DNA from: Gemmatimonadota bacterium
GTDB taxonomy: Bacteria > Gemmatimonadota > Gemmatimonadetes > Longimicrobiales > Gaopeijiaceae
DNA: 53,716 nt
Direction: 5' to 3'
Assembly: GCA_022823225.1 (NCBI GenBank)
Contig: JAJDXM010000002.1
Span: 1 to 53,716, forward strand
Shown here piece by piece: positions 12,095 through 21,940 of this stretch (positions are counted from its first letter, which is position 1; each line of letters opens with the position of its first letter). The position numbers and the translations under genes are program-made. The notes under the pieces were generated by a model. That model did not search any database and was not told the origin of the DNA. It was given only the letters and a program-made list of their open reading frames with translations.

Positions 12095-14586
12095 TTCGGC
12101 GCCTCGCCCTCCCCGGTTCCCGCGCGGCCGTGTCCGCGGGCTGCCAGGCGGTGATCATCCGCCCCCTGGCGGCGTGTGCGCTGACGCTGGCCCTCCTGTT
12201 CGCGGGCCCGCCCTCCGCGGCGTCCGCGCAGATCATCGCCGCGGACGCCACGGTGCGGATCGACTCCGTGGCAGCGCGCGGGATGGTGCGGCTCGCGGCG
12301 GATGCCGTGATCGGCGTTGCCGGGATTCAGGAGGGGACGTCCATTTCCGGGCTCGATGTGCAACGGGCCGTCAAGAACCTCTTCGGTACCGGGATGTATG
12401 ACGACATCTCCGTTTGGCTCTATGAGTCCGATGGGCGCAACACCCTCGCATTCGATGTCGTCGAGTGGCCGCTAACCCGCTTTGTGCGCATTACAGGCCT
12501 CGAGACTATCTCGCGCGACGACGTGATCGAGGAGTCGGGGCTGCGGGACAACGCGGCGCTGTCCCGGACCGCGATGGCAAGGGCGGAGGCGTACATCCGC
12601 GAGGAACTGCGCCGCGAGGGCGTGCCGTTCGCGACGATCCTCAAGCGGGAGCAGCCGGTCCCCGGCGAGGAAGGGCGGGTCGATGTCGTGATCGAGGTCG
12701 AGGAAGGCCAGCGGATCACGATCGCGCAGGTCGTCTTCGCCGGGAACGAGTACTTCGACGACGAGGAGTTGCGCGGCGCGATGAAGACCAGGCCCGAGGG
12801 GTTCTTCTGGTTCCGCACGGGCAACTACGACGACATCGATTTCGAGGACGACCTGAAGGCATCGCTCCCGATCTTCTACAGCCGTGCGGGATTCCTGGAC
12901 TTCATGGTGCTGGGCGACACCCTCGTCGTGGACCCGCAGACCGGGAAGGCGCGCCTCGAGATTCAGGTGGAGGAGGGCCCGCAGTATCGAATGGCCGACC
13001 TCGAGATCGTGGGGGCCGACGCTTTCGACGAAGAGACGCTCGAGCCGTACTTCCGGACCCGGTCCGGTGGCGTCCTCTCGGCGCTTGGGCTGGGTAGGGG
13101 CGGGGGTCAGAACGAAGCGGGACAGGTCTTCGATCTCGTGCATTTCCAGCAGGCCGCCCAGAGGGTTCGGGAGCGCTATTCGAACGAAGGCTACCTGTAC
13201 GCGCAGGTCGCGCCCAACTACGAGAAGACCGGCGAGGAGGTGGACGGCCACCCCACGGTCAATGCTCAGCTCCTGATCGAGGAGGGGCTTCAGGCGTACA
13301 TCAAGCGCGTCATCATCGCCGGCAACGACTATACCTTCGACCGGGTGATCCGCGAGAAGATCTTCGTACTGCCCGGCGATGTCTACAGCGAGGAGCGCCT
13401 GCTGCAATCCTACCAGAACATCCAGTCGCTCGGTTTCTTCGAGGTGCCGCTGCCCGCGCCGGACATCCGCCCCGATCCCGAGACCGGCGATGTCGACGTG
13501 ATCTTCACCGTGACCGAGAAGCAGACCGGCTCCTTCAGTTTCGGGACTGCGGTCGGGGGGGGCGTCGGCCTCTCCGGCTTCATCGGACTCGACCAGCCCA
13601 ACCTGTTCGGCCAGGGCAAGCAGGGCAGCGTCCGCTGGGACTTCGGCCGCTATATTCGCAGCTTCACGCTCAGCTTCGCCGACCCGGCGCTCTTTCAGTC
13701 GACGGTCAGCGGCTCCGTGTCGCTCTACAACTCGACCGACCGCTTCTTCCAGTTCGCCACCGGACGCCGCCGGCGGGCCGGATTCTCGACCCAGTTCGGC
13801 GTCCCGTTCCTGAACTCGCTGCAGACCAGGGTCTTCTTCGGCTACTCGCTATCCCGGACCAGCTACGAGGCCTTCAGCACCGCGCAGGACCGGACGCTCT
13901 TCGGCCTACCTCCGGGGATCCTGAGCTCGTTCTCGCTCGGAATAACCCGCCGGACCCTCAACCACCCTCTCTTTCCCACCTCCGGGTCCATGCAGACCTG
14001 GAACACCGACTTCAACGGCGGTCCGCTCGGCGGGGAAGGCAACTTCATCAAGCACACCGGCCAGGCGCAGTGGATGATCCCCGTGGGCGCGCTGGGTGGC
14101 GGCGAGAGCGGGCAGGGCAGCATCCAGTTCGCGCTCGGTCTCACGCTGAGGGGCGGCGCGCTCTTCGGCGACGCGTCCCGATTCCCCTTCGAGTCCTTCT
14201 GGCTCGGGGGCGTGCAGTTCGGCGAACCGCTGAGGGGCTATTCGGAGACCACGATCACGCCGCGCGGCTACTATCCCGAACGGAGCGCGGCGATCCAGCA
14301 GGTGTTCCGCACCGGGAACGCCTACTTCTCCACAACGGCCGCCCTCACCGCTGCACTCGGATCGACCGTCGCGGTGTCCGCGTTCTTCGACGCGGGCAAC
14401 CTGTGGGAGGCTCCGGGCGATCTGAATACATCGAGGCTGTTCAGGGGTTCCGGGTTCGGGGTCCAACTGGTCACGCCCTTCGGACCGCTCGGCATGGACG
14501 TGGCGTACGGCTTCGACAAGACGCTCCTCGACGGAACCCCCAGCCCCGGGTGGCAGTGGCACTTCAAGATGGGCCCCAACTTCTAG
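12091..14586 (+). CDS. bamA: Outer membrane protein assembly factor BamA
   Basis: BamA inserts beta-barrel proteins into the outer membrane. The 831-residue protein has a signal peptide (hydrophobic ACALTLALLFAG, cleavage near AASAQ at about residue 48), five POTRA-like repeats (about 55-435, with conserved G-N-x-Y/F turns such as FAGNEYFDDEEL and IAGNDYTFDRVI), and a C-terminal 16-strand barrel domain ending in MGPNF. The barrel includes a Gx-rich segment and a conserved VSAFFDAGNLW motif. The start overlaps clpC. This gene proves an outer membrane in this organism. Confidence 0.94.
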
Positions 14587-14711
14587 CCGCCCGTGGGATC
14601 CGCGCGTGGCCCCGGGGGCGGGAATACTGCATTTTGGTAGGGCACAATTCATCACGGATCCGACGTCCCGGTCCGGGAAGGCGGATCAATCGCACCGAAG
14701 GAGTAGATCCA

Positions 14712-15245
14712 ATGAGTGTTAATCGGTTGGGCATCGCCGTCGCACTGACGCTGCTGAGCACGGCACCCCTCGAAGCCCAGGCAACCAGGATCGGGTACAT
14801 CAACACCGTCGAGGTGCTTGAACTCTATCAGCCCGCCCGGGATGCACAGGACCTGATACAGGCCGACAGGGACCGCTGGGACCTGGAGATTCAGCAGCTC
14901 CAGATGCAGTTTCAGGCCGACGTCCAGGAATTCCAGCAGCAACTGGGGACGATGACGCCCGAGGCCCGGCAGATCCGCGATCAGGAACTGCAGAATCGCA
15001 ACCTCACGATCCAGCAAAGGGACCAGGAGCTCAATGACCAGCTGGTGGCACGCCAGCGGGAGCTCTTCCAGCCGATCATGGACAAGGTCTCCGCCACCAT
15101 CGAGGAGATTCGGGTGGAGGGTGGCTACGGCATGATCCTCGACGCGGCGTCACAGGCCATCCTGGCCGCGGACGAATCGCTGAACCTGACCCAGGAGCTT
15201 CTGACCCGGCTCGAAGCCAAGGACGCGGCGGAAGGAAACCGTTGA
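14712..15245 (+). CDS. skp: Periplasmic chaperone Skp/OmpH family
   Basis: Skp keeps outer membrane proteins unfolded in the periplasm until they reach BamA. The 177-residue product has a signal peptide (residues 1-20, ending PLEAQA), the family's start strand [12 protein letters not shown], then a long glutamine- and glutamate-rich coiled coil (about 45-125), and a closing helix region. ATG 14712 has a GGAG ribosome binding site (AAGGAGTAGATCC). The 125-base gap after bamA carries a GC-rich inverted repeat (CCGCCC 14587-14592 with GGGCGG 14616-14621), a possible partial terminator. Confidence 0.88.
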   Translation: MSVNRLGIAVALTLLSTAPLEAQATRIGYINTVEVLELYQPARDAQDLIQADRDRWDLEIQQLQMQFQADVQEFQQQLGTMTPEARQIRDQELQNRNLTIQQRDQELNDQLVARQRELFQPIMDKVSATIEEIRVEGGYGMILDAASQAILAADESLNLTQELLTRLEAKDAAEGNR

Positions 15246-15294
15246 GTTCGGCATTTGCCGCTTCCGGGCAGCGTGTCCGGAATGGGCCGCGCCG

Positions 15295-16362
15295 GTGATT
15301 CCGCGCGAGGCGCGCGCCCTGACCCTTGCCGACGCGGCGGACGCCACCGGGGGCCGTGTTCTCGGGGATGAGAGAATCGCGTTTTGCCGCATAGCACCCC
15401 TGCACGACGCGGGTCCGGACGACCTGGCCCTGCTCGCCGACCGGCGCTACATCAATGAGCTGGAGGACTGCGAGGCCCGGGCCCTCCTTGTTTCCGACGC
15501 CCTGAGCGGCCTGCCCGGAGGCCCCCGCGACCGCGTCGTCGTCCGGGACGCGCACCGTGCGATGGCCGTCCTGCTGTCCATCCTTCACGCCGAGCCCCGT
15601 TCGCGTCCGGGAGTCCACGAGACGGCGGTCGTGCACCCGGAGGCCTCGGTTGGCGCGACCGCGTTCGTCGGGCCCGGTGCCGTCATCGAAGCCCACGTGG
15701 CGGTGGGCGCCGGCACGAGGGTCGGCGCGAACTGTTTTCTCGGCGAGGGCGTACAGGTCGGGAGCGGCTGCAGACTGTTTCCCAACGTGACCGTGTACCC
15801 GGGCTCGACCCTCGGTGACCGCGTGATCGTCCACGCCGGCGCCTGCATCGGCGTGGACGGCTTCGGCTATGTCCTCGAAGACGGCGAGCATGTCAAGGTG
15901 CCCCAGGTGGGAGGGTGCGTGATCGAGGACGATGTCGAGATCGGCGCGAACAGCACGATCGACCGGGGCTCGATCGGGGAAACGCGAATCGGCGCGGGCA
16001 CGAAGCTCGACAACCTGGTGCATATCGCGCACAACGTCGTGATCGGTCCGCGGTGCATGGTGGTGGCCCAGGTCGGTATCGCCGGATCCACCCGGATCGG
16101 CGAGGGCGTACTGCTGGGTGGCCAGGCCGGACTGGTCGGCCACCTGAGGATCGGCGCCGGAGCGCGCATCGGCGCGCAGGCAGGCGTGATTTCGGATGTC
16201 GCCGAGGGGCAGGAGGTCTCGGGGTATCCGGCGCGTGATCACCGGACCTATCTCAAGGCGATGGCCAGCCTTATGCGGCTGCCGCGTGTCCTCAAGCGTC
16301 TTGGGCGGCTCGAGCGAAGGCTGTCACGTCAATCCTCGCGAACCCGCGACGACAGGGAATAG
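15295..16362 (+). CDS. lpxD: UDP-3-O-acylglucosamine N-acyltransferase LpxD
   Basis: LpxD adds the second acyl chain in lipid A synthesis. The 355-residue protein has an N-terminal uridine-binding domain (about 1-95), then a left-handed beta helix of hexapeptide repeats (about 100-310), and a C-terminal helical extension. Within it lies the family stretch DGFGYV with the catalytic histidine in the following [11 protein letters not shown]. The start is GTG 15295. It is followed by lpxC/fabZ and lpxA, the usual lipid A order. Confidence 0.94.
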   Translation: MIPREARALTLADAADATGGRVLGDERIAFCRIAPLHDAGPDDLALLADRRYINELEDCEARALLVSDALSGLPGGPRDRVVVRDAHRAMAVLLSILHAEPRSRPGVHETAVVHPEASVGATAFVGPGAVIEAHVAVGAGTRVGANCFLGEGVQVGSGCRLFPNVTVYPGSTLGDRVIVHAGACIGVDGFGYVLEDGEHVKVPQVGGCVIEDDVEIGANSTIDRGSIGETRIGAGTKLDNLVHIAHNVVIGPRCMVVAQVGIAGSTRIGEGVLLGGQAGLVGHLRIGAGARIGAQAGVISDVAEGQEVSGYPARDHRTYLKAMASLMRLPRVLKRLGRLERRLSRQSSRTRDDRE

Positions 16363-16381
16363 GTGAACTTCCCCGCGCGAA

Positions 16382-16412
16382 TTGCCACCATCCGGCGCGG
16401 TTCGGTTACATT
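16382..16412 (+). promoter_or_regulatory. Candidate sigma-70-type promoter before lpxC/fabZ
   Basis: A TTGCCA box (16382-16387) and a TACATT / TTACAT box (16406-16412) are separated by 18-19 bases, in the AT-richer part of the 131-base gap between lpxD and lpxC/fabZ. Transcription would begin near 16419, about 75 bases before the likely ATG. The fit is moderate; the genes may also be read from further upstream. Confidence 0.35.
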
Positions 16413-16493
16413 TCACTAACCCGGAACCACCTCGCCCGCCCGTTGGCATCGCCAGCCGAAGGCTGCGGCGGTCGATTCCACGGACTGGCAGGT

Positions 16494-17780
16494 ATGGCAC
16501 AAGACTCACAGCACACGATCTCCAGCGACTTCGAGTTGTCGGGGATCGGAATTCACACCGGGGACCCTTCCAGCCTGAGGGTAAGGCCCGCGCCGGAGGG
16601 GCACGGGATCGTCTTCAGGCGCATCGATCTGCCGGACGCGCCCGAGGTTCCGGCGCTCCTGGACCATGTGACCAGCACCGAGCTCAGCACGAATCTGGGC
16701 GTGGACGGGGTTGCGGTCGAAACCGTTGAGCATGTGCTCGCCGCCCTGGTGGCGTTCAAGATCGACAACGCCTCGCTCGAGCTCACGGGAAGCGAGGTGC
16801 CGATCCTGGACGGGAGCTTTGCGCCCTGGCTGGCCATGCTGCAGCAGGTCGGGCGGTGCGCACAGCCGGCGCCCGCGACCGTGGTGGAGGTGCGCGACGC
16901 GATCACGCTGGCTCCAGGTCGCCAGACGTCCTACACGGCCCTGCCGCACCCCGGGTTGCGGATTTCGGCAACGATCGACTTCGACCACACCGCGATCGGC
17001 CGGCAGTACGGCGATTTCACACTCGACGGCGATCGGTTCTGCAAGGAGATCGCGCCCGCCCGCACCTTCGGCTTCATGGCGGATGCGCCGACCCTCCACG
17101 AGCGCGGCCTCGCAATCGGCGCCTCCCTGGACAATGCCGTCGTGCTTGGCGATCGCGAGGTCGTGAACGAAGAGCTTCGATACCCCGATGAGTTTCTTCG
17201 CCACAAGGTGGGGGATCTCGTCGGAGACCTCGCGCTGATCGGCGGGAGGGTACATGGCCATGTCGTTGCCGAACGCCCGAGTCATCGGGGCAATGTGGCG
17301 CTGGCGCGCGAGATTCGGCAGCGCCACGAGCGCGAGCAGCACCGGCACCTGGTCGATGCCAGAAAGATCATGCGCTGTCTTCCCCACCGGTATCCGATGC
17401 TGCTGGTGGACCGGATCGTCGAGTTCGAGCCGCGCAAGCGGATCGTCGGGCTCAAGAACGTGACGATCAACGAACCGTTCTTCCGCGGCCATTTCCCGGA
17501 TCATCCGGTCATGCCCGGGGTCCTTGTCATCGAGGCGATGGCGCAGGTCGGGGGTCTGCTGCTGCTCGACTCGGTCGACGACTCCGAAGAGAAGATCATG
17601 TACTTCATGTCGCTCAACAACGTGAAGTGGCGGCGGCCCGTCACCCCCGGGGACCAGGTCCTCTTCGAGATGGTGGTCGTCAATATCAGGCGGAAGGTCT
17701 GCAAGATGCGGGGCAAGGGAAGAGTGGACGGAAGGGTGGTGGCGGAGGCCGAAATGACCGCCAGGATCGTGGACAAATGA
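16494..17780 (+). CDS. lpxC/fabZ: Fused LpxC deacetylase / FabZ hydroxyacyl-ACP dehydratase
   Basis: A bifunctional protein of 428 residues from ATG 16494 (a TTG at 16443 would add 17). The first about 285 residues are LpxC, the zinc deacetylase that commits lipid A synthesis; the zinc-binding residues are visible in VETVEHVLAAL and in HKVGDLVGDLALIGG (H-x3-D). The remaining about 140 residues are FabZ, which dehydrates 3-hydroxyacyl-ACP, with the family motif PHRYPMLLVDRI and the catalytic region FFRGHFPDHPVMPGVL. The same fusion is known from Bacteroidota. The product links the shared 3-hydroxyacyl-ACP pool to both pathways. Its stop overlaps lpxA. Confidence 0.94.
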   Translation: MAQDSQHTISSDFELSGIGIHTGDPSSLRVRPAPEGHGIVFRRIDLPDAPEVPALLDHVTSTELSTNLGVDGVAVETVEHVLAALVAFKIDNASLELTGSEVPILDGSFAPWLAMLQQVGRCAQPAPATVVEVRDAITLAPGRQTSYTALPHPGLRISATIDFDHTAIGRQYGDFTLDGDRFCKEIAPARTFGFMADAPTLHERGLAIGASLDNAVVLGDREVVNEELRYPDEFLRHKVGDLVGDLALIGGRVHGHVVAERPSHRGNVALAREIRQRHEREQHRHLVDARKIMRCLPHRYPMLLVDRIVEFEPRKRIVGLKNVTINEPFFRGHFPDHPVMPGVLVIEAMAQVGGLLLLDSVDDSEEKIMYFMSLNNVKWRRPVTPGDQVLFEMVVVNIRRKVCKMRGKGRVDGRVVAEAEMTARIVDK

Positions 17781-18583
17781 AGCGTGCCGTAGAGACGCTG
17801 GCTCCGGTCGCAATAGACGAAACCGCGATCGTGCACCCTTCGGCCGAGCTGGATCACGGGGTCGAGGTGCAGCCCTTCGCGATCGTGGGTCCGGGGGTGC
17901 GGATCGGGGCCAACACCCGCGTCGGTCCCCGGGTACTGATCGAGAAGGACACGACGATCGGCACCGATTGCCGTCTCTCCAACGGCGCGGTTCTGGGAAC
18001 CGATCCCCAGGACCTCAAGTACGAGGGAGAGGAGACCGTGCTCCGCGTCGGAGACCGAACGGTCGTCCGCGAGTTCGCCACCGTGAACCGGGGCACCGCG
18101 GCGTCGGGCCGCACCGTGATCGGTTCGGATTGCCTTCTCATGGCGTACTGCCACATCGCCCACGACTGCGAACTCGGGAATCACGTCGTCGTCGCCAACG
18201 CGACGAACATGGGAGGGCACGTCTGTATTGAGGACCGGGCGACTGTCAGCGGCATGGTCGCGATCCACCAGTTCGTTCGTGTGGGCGCACACGCCTTCGT
18301 CGGCGGCGGATCCAGAATCCGGCAGGACGTGCCGCCCTACTGCCGGGTTGTGGGGTACTCGTCCCCGAAGCTCTACGGACTCAATTCCGTAGGGCTGGAG
18401 CGGAGGGGTTTTTCGGCAGAGTTGCGGAGGAGCCTCAAGCGCACCTACCGCATCCTCTTCCAGTCGGGTCTCAACATGTCCGAGGCGATCGAGCGCGTGG
18501 AGCAGGATCCGAAGCTGTCGCAACCGGAGGTGGGGTACTTCCTCGACTTCATCCGCAACAGCACGCGCGGCATCACCTCCTGA
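17777..18583 (+). CDS. lpxA: UDP-GlcNAc acyltransferase LpxA
   Basis: LpxA carries out the first step of lipid A synthesis. From ATG 17777 (ATGA overlap with the fusion gene) the product is 268 residues. It has hexapeptide repeats from about residue 14 (AIVHPSAELDHGVEVQPFAI), the catalytic-histidine motif CHIAHDCELG, and a C-terminal helical domain (about 195-268) with the family stretch LYGLNSVGLERRGFS. The coding frame runs open further upstream, but only 17777 gives the known N-terminus. Confidence 0.95.
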   Translation: MKRAVETLAPVAIDETAIVHPSAELDHGVEVQPFAIVGPGVRIGANTRVGPRVLIEKDTTIGTDCRLSNGAVLGTDPQDLKYEGEETVLRVGDRTVVREFATVNRGTAASGRTVIGSDCLLMAYCHIAHDCELGNHVVVANATNMGGHVCIEDRATVSGMVAIHQFVRVGAHAFVGGGSRIRQDVPPYCRVVGYSSPKLYGLNSVGLERRGFSAELRRSLKRTYRILFQSGLNMSEAIERVEQDPKLSQPEVGYFLDFIRNSTRGITS

Positions 18584-18602
18584 TTCCCGGCGCGCGAACC
18601 GA

Positions 18603-19634
18603 ATGCAGCGGCGATCGACTCCGCAGGCGGACGGGCCCAGAATCGGGGTGGTGGGTGTCGGGGCTCTGGGACGCCACCACGCCAGGGTGGTGAGGGGTCT
18701 CTCGCGGGCGACCTGCTCGGGACTCTTCGACATCGACCGGAGCCGCGCCGAAGTGGTGGCCAGCCGGGTCCGCGCGCCGGTCAGGTCCACCCTGGAAGCG
18801 CTCCTGGAGGTGAGCGACGGGGTGGTGGTGGCGGTGCCGACGACCGCGCACGAGGAGGTCGCGGTGGCAGCGATCCGCGCGGGCGTCCACGTATTCATCG
18901 AGAAGCCCATCGCGCCGGACATCGAGAGCGCCGACCGCATCCTGGCGGAGGCCGCGGCGCGGGGCGCGATCGTGCAGGTGGGACATGTGGAGCGATTCAA
19001 CCCGGCGCTGGTGGCTGCGCGGCCCTACCTCGACCGTCCCCTTTTCGTGGAGTCGCACCGCCTTGCCCCATTCACCCCGAGGTCCCTGGACGTGGCTGTT
19101 GTGCTCGACCTCATGATCCACGACGTGGACCTGCTGTGCAGCCTCGTGGGCGCTCCGGTGCGGGACGTGGCCGCCGCCGGGATTCCCGTGCTGTCGCGTC
19201 GCGTGGACATCGCCAACGCCCGAGTGAGTTTCGACGGCGGGGCGGTCGCGAACCTTACCGCGAGCCGCGTCTCGGTCTCGAAGGTGAGGAAATTCCGCGT
19301 TTGGCAGCGCTCGGGCTACCTGTCGCTGGACCTGGCGGCGGGGAAGGGGGAGTTCTACCGGCTCAAGCGGGGGCTGTCCGTCCTGGACGGGGTGTCGCTT
19401 CCCCAGGGGGTTCCCTCGCTGGATGGACTGGCTTCGGTGGTAGACCGCCTGCCGATTCGCGGCGACCGCAGCGAGCCGCTCGCCCTGGAGCTGGCCGCCT
19501 TCCGGGACGCGATCAGCGGTCTGGCGCCGCCTCCCGTAACAGGCGAAGATGGACGGAGGGCGCTGGAACTCGCCCTGGCCATCGAACAACAGATAGAGGA
19601 TCATGTCGCTTATACGCGTACGGCGTCAGCGTAA
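18603..19634 (+). CDS. Gfo/Idh/MocA-family oxidoreductase (GnnA-like) in the lipid A cluster
   Basis: A 343-residue NAD(P)-dependent sugar dehydrogenase. The N-terminal Rossmann motif is GVVGVGALGRHHARV, followed by the EKPI motif (FIEKPIAPD) and a C-terminal alpha/beta substrate domain with HDVDLL. It sits between lpxA and lpxB. In Acidithiobacillus ferrooxidans the related gnnA lies in this place and, with the aminotransferase gnnB, makes UDP-GlcNAc3N for amide-linked lipid A. No gnnB-like gene is seen here, so the substrate is unproven. The ATG lies 20 bases after lpxA. Confidence 0.82.
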   Translation: MQRRSTPQADGPRIGVVGVGALGRHHARVVRGLSRATCSGLFDIDRSRAEVVASRVRAPVRSTLEALLEVSDGVVVAVPTTAHEEVAVAAIRAGVHVFIEKPIAPDIESADRILAEAAARGAIVQVGHVERFNPALVAARPYLDRPLFVESHRLAPFTPRSLDVAVVLDLMIHDVDLLCSLVGAPVRDVAAAGIPVLSRRVDIANARVSFDGGAVANLTASRVSVSKVRKFRVWQRSGYLSLDLAAGKGEFYRLKRGLSVLDGVSLPQGVPSLDGLASVVDRLPIRGDRSEPLALELAAFRDAISGLAPPPVTGEDGRRALELALAIEQQIEDHVAYTRTASA

Positions 19635-19737
19635 GCGCGAGTGGATCGACACCAGGAAGGGCCGGTCCCCGGGGGCGCTCCTGGTCATGCTCGCAATCGT
19701 CGTCGCCATCATCTGGTATCTCGGGCGGCGCTTCTGA
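19603..19737 (+). CDS. 44-residue single-span membrane protein between oxidoreductase and lpxB
   Basis: A short frame from ATG 19603 to TGA 19737. It overlaps the last 32 bases of the oxidoreductase in another frame and ends exactly where the LpxB homology begins. The product is strongly basic at the N-terminus (RVRRQRKREW) and then has one clear membrane helix (ALLVMLAIVVAIIWYL) with a short RRF tail, giving an N-in orientation by the positive-inside rule. It is too short for standard gene finders. No family is recognised. A role in coupling translation to lpxB, or as a small membrane partner of lipid A enzymes, is only inferred. Confidence 0.6.
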   Translation: MSLIRVRRQRKREWIDTRKGRSPGALLVMLAIVVAIIWYLGRRF

Positions 19738-20879
19738 GGGCCGGCAGCCCCAGGATCCTGCTGCTCGCCGGAGAGGCGTCGGGCGACGCGCACGGCGCCC
19801 ATGTGGCGCGCGAGATCCGGCGTCGTTGGCCCGGGGCCGCGATGGTCGGGCTCGGGGGGGACCGGATGGCCGCGGAGGGAGTGGAAATCCTTGTGGGGCT
19901 GGATAACCTGTCCGTAATGGGGTTCGCGGAGGTGCTCAAGCGGATTCCCTTCTTCCGGCGGCTCGAAAGGCGGCTCAGGCGGATTCTGGAAGAGAGCGGT
20001 TTCGATCTGGTCATGCCGATCGACCACCCGGGATTCAACATGAGGATGGCCGGGCACGCGCACCGCCTCGGGATACCGGTCCTCTACTACATCGGCCCGC
20101 AGGTCTGGGCCTGGAGAGCCGGCCGCGCGCGTCGGCTGGCGCGAATCGCAGCCCGAATCGCCGTTATTCTGCCCTTTGAGGTGGAGCTCTACGATGTCCA
20201 CGGAGGGCGCGTGGGGTTCGTTGGCCATCCGCTGCTCGATGAAGAAGGGGAGCCGGATCCGGATGCGCTGGCGGCGGCGCTCGGAATCGACCGCACGCGG
20301 CCGGTCCTGGCCCTGTTCCCGGGCTCGCGATTGCAGGAACTGGAGCGTCACGGCGAGACCTTCACGGCTGTTGCCGAGGAACTCCGCCGGCGGGTTCCCG
20401 GGCTTCAGGTCGTGGTCAGCAGCGTGTCCTTTCTTCCGGAGGCCGCCTACCGGGCGTTTCCCTTCAGGACCACTCCCGACGCACCCGCCCTGCGGGCACT
20501 GGCGACAGCCGGCCTGGTCAAGTCTGGCACCAGCACGCTTGAGGCCAGCCTGGCCGGGATGCCCTTCGTGGTGGCCTACGTGACCCACCCGGTCACGCAC
20601 TTCCTGGCGCGGCGCCTGGTGAGCGTTCCCCATATTGCGCTGGCCAATCTGGTGGCCGGAAGAGGTGTGGTGGCCGAGTTCATCCAGGACGAGGTCACTG
20701 CGCCGGCGGTGGCCGATGCGATCGAACCGCTCCTCGACAGGTCTTCGCCGATGCGCTGCGAGCTGGTTCGCGGGCTTGGGGAGATCCGGCGACGGCTCGG
20801 CACACCGGGGGCGGCGCGAAGGGTCGTGGACATGGTCGAGGAGATCCTGGCGGAATCCGGAGCCGTGGCGTCCGCATGA
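19734..20879 (+). CDS. lpxB: Lipid-A-disaccharide synthase LpxB
   Basis: LpxB joins two acylated glucosamines (GT19 glycosyltransferase). The family starts with RILLLAGEASGD, which here begins at about 19749. The open frame extends upstream to a GTG at 19641, but those codons overlap the 44-residue protein and do not look like LpxB. The closest plausible start is CTG 19734, overlapping the preceding TGA, so the true start is uncertain. Other marks are GPQVWAWRAGRARRLA, the FVGHPLLDE motif, LFPGSRLQELERH, and a donor-site KSGTSTLEA. Length is about 381 residues, normal. The end overlaps lpxK by 4 bases. Confidence 0.93.
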   Translation: MRAGSPRILLLAGEASGDAHGAHVAREIRRRWPGAAMVGLGGDRMAAEGVEILVGLDNLSVMGFAEVLKRIPFFRRLERRLRRILEESGFDLVMPIDHPGFNMRMAGHAHRLGIPVLYYIGPQVWAWRAGRARRLARIAARIAVILPFEVELYDVHGGRVGFVGHPLLDEEGEPDPDALAAALGIDRTRPVLALFPGSRLQELERHGETFTAVAEELRRRVPGLQVVVSSVSFLPEAAYRAFPFRTTPDAPALRALATAGLVKSGTSTLEASLAGMPFVVAYVTHPVTHFLARRLVSVPHIALANLVAGRGVVAEFIQDEVTAPAVADAIEPLLDRSSPMRCELVRGLGEIRRRLGTPGAARRVVDMVEEILAESGAVASA

Positions 20880-21919
20880 TCCCCGGATGGTTGCGGCTTG
20901 CGCTGCACGACTTCTGGAGCGGCGAGGCAAAGGGAGTTGCCGGCCGCGCAACCACCATGCTGCTCGCGCCGGCCGAGCTCCCGTTCCGGATTGCCGTGAC
21001 TGCCCGGAACGCGTGGTACTCCCGCGGGGCCGCCGGGCCCACCCCCGTCCCGGTGGTCTCGGTCGGCAACCTGACTGTCGGCGGCACCGGGAAGACGCCG
21101 GTGGTGCGCTGGCTCGCGGAGTGGTTTCGGGCGCGGGGCCTGCGGCCGGCCATCGTGATGCGGGGGTATGGGGCCGACGAGGTGGCGCTGTATCGGCGCT
21201 GGTTCGATCGCGGAGCGGTTTTCGTGGGGCCCGACCGCGTCTCGCTGGTGGCGGAAGCGGGTCAGCGGGGGCATCGGGTGGCGCTGGTCGACGACGGCTA
21301 CCAGCACCGCAGGCTCCACAGGGACGTGGACGTGCTTCTGGTAGCCGCCGAGGATCCCTGGCCGGTGCGCATGCTGCCGCGGGGACCGTACCGGGAGCCG
21401 CTGGCCGCCGCGGGCCGCGCGACACACCTCCTGGTGACGCGGAGGAGCCCGTGCCGGAAGAGGTCGCGGGCCTGGGGGCAGCGGCTGGGCCTTGCAGCGC
21501 CCGCGGTGCCGCTCCAGGAGGTGGAACTGTGCATGACGGGGTGGAGCGACCTGAGCGGTGCCCGCAGGCAAGCGCCGGACGGCGACGTGCTGGCGGTCTG
21601 TTCGATCGCGCGTCCCGAGGCGTTCGTCGCCGGGATCAACCGTCTTCTGCCCGGAGCGCGCGTCGAGCCGGTCGCCTTCGCCGACCATCATGAGTTCTCG
21701 CCGCGCGATGTGTCCGGGCTCCTCGGACGGCTCGCGGCCCGGACGCTCGTGTGCACCGAGAAGGACGCCGTGAAGCTGGAGCCGTACGAGGAGATGATGC
21801 CGCACTGCGCGGTGGTGGGGTTCGGGGTGGCGGGGGAGCCCGCGGGGGCGTTGGGGAATGCATTGGCGACGGTGGGCGAATCGGTCCGTGGAGCGGAGCT
21901 TCGGGAAGCGAATGGGTAG
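20876..21919 (+). CDS. lpxK: Tetraacyldisaccharide 4'-kinase LpxK
   Basis: LpxK adds the 4'-phosphate of lipid A at the inner membrane. The 347-residue product has an N-terminal membrane-associating helix region, the P-loop in SVGNLTVGGTGKTPVV (about residues 61-76), and the family motif VDDGYQHRRLHRDVDVLL with the catalytic Asp. The C-terminal half ends with the AFADHHEFSPRDV and CTEKDAVKL motifs. The ATG overlaps the lpxB stop. Confidence 0.94.
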   Translation: MIPGWLRLALHDFWSGEAKGVAGRATTMLLAPAELPFRIAVTARNAWYSRGAAGPTPVPVVSVGNLTVGGTGKTPVVRWLAEWFRARGLRPAIVMRGYGADEVALYRRWFDRGAVFVGPDRVSLVAEAGQRGHRVALVDDGYQHRRLHRDVDVLLVAAEDPWPVRMLPRGPYREPLAAAGRATHLLVTRRSPCRKRSRAWGQRLGLAAPAVPLQEVELCMTGWSDLSGARRQAPDGDVLAVCSIARPEAFVAGINRLLPGARVEPVAFADHHEFSPRDVSGLLGRLAARTLVCTEKDAVKLEPYEEMMPHCAVVGFGVAGEPAGALGNALATVGESVRGAELREANG

Positions 21920-21940
21920 AGTCGACACGACGGGCTGCCG

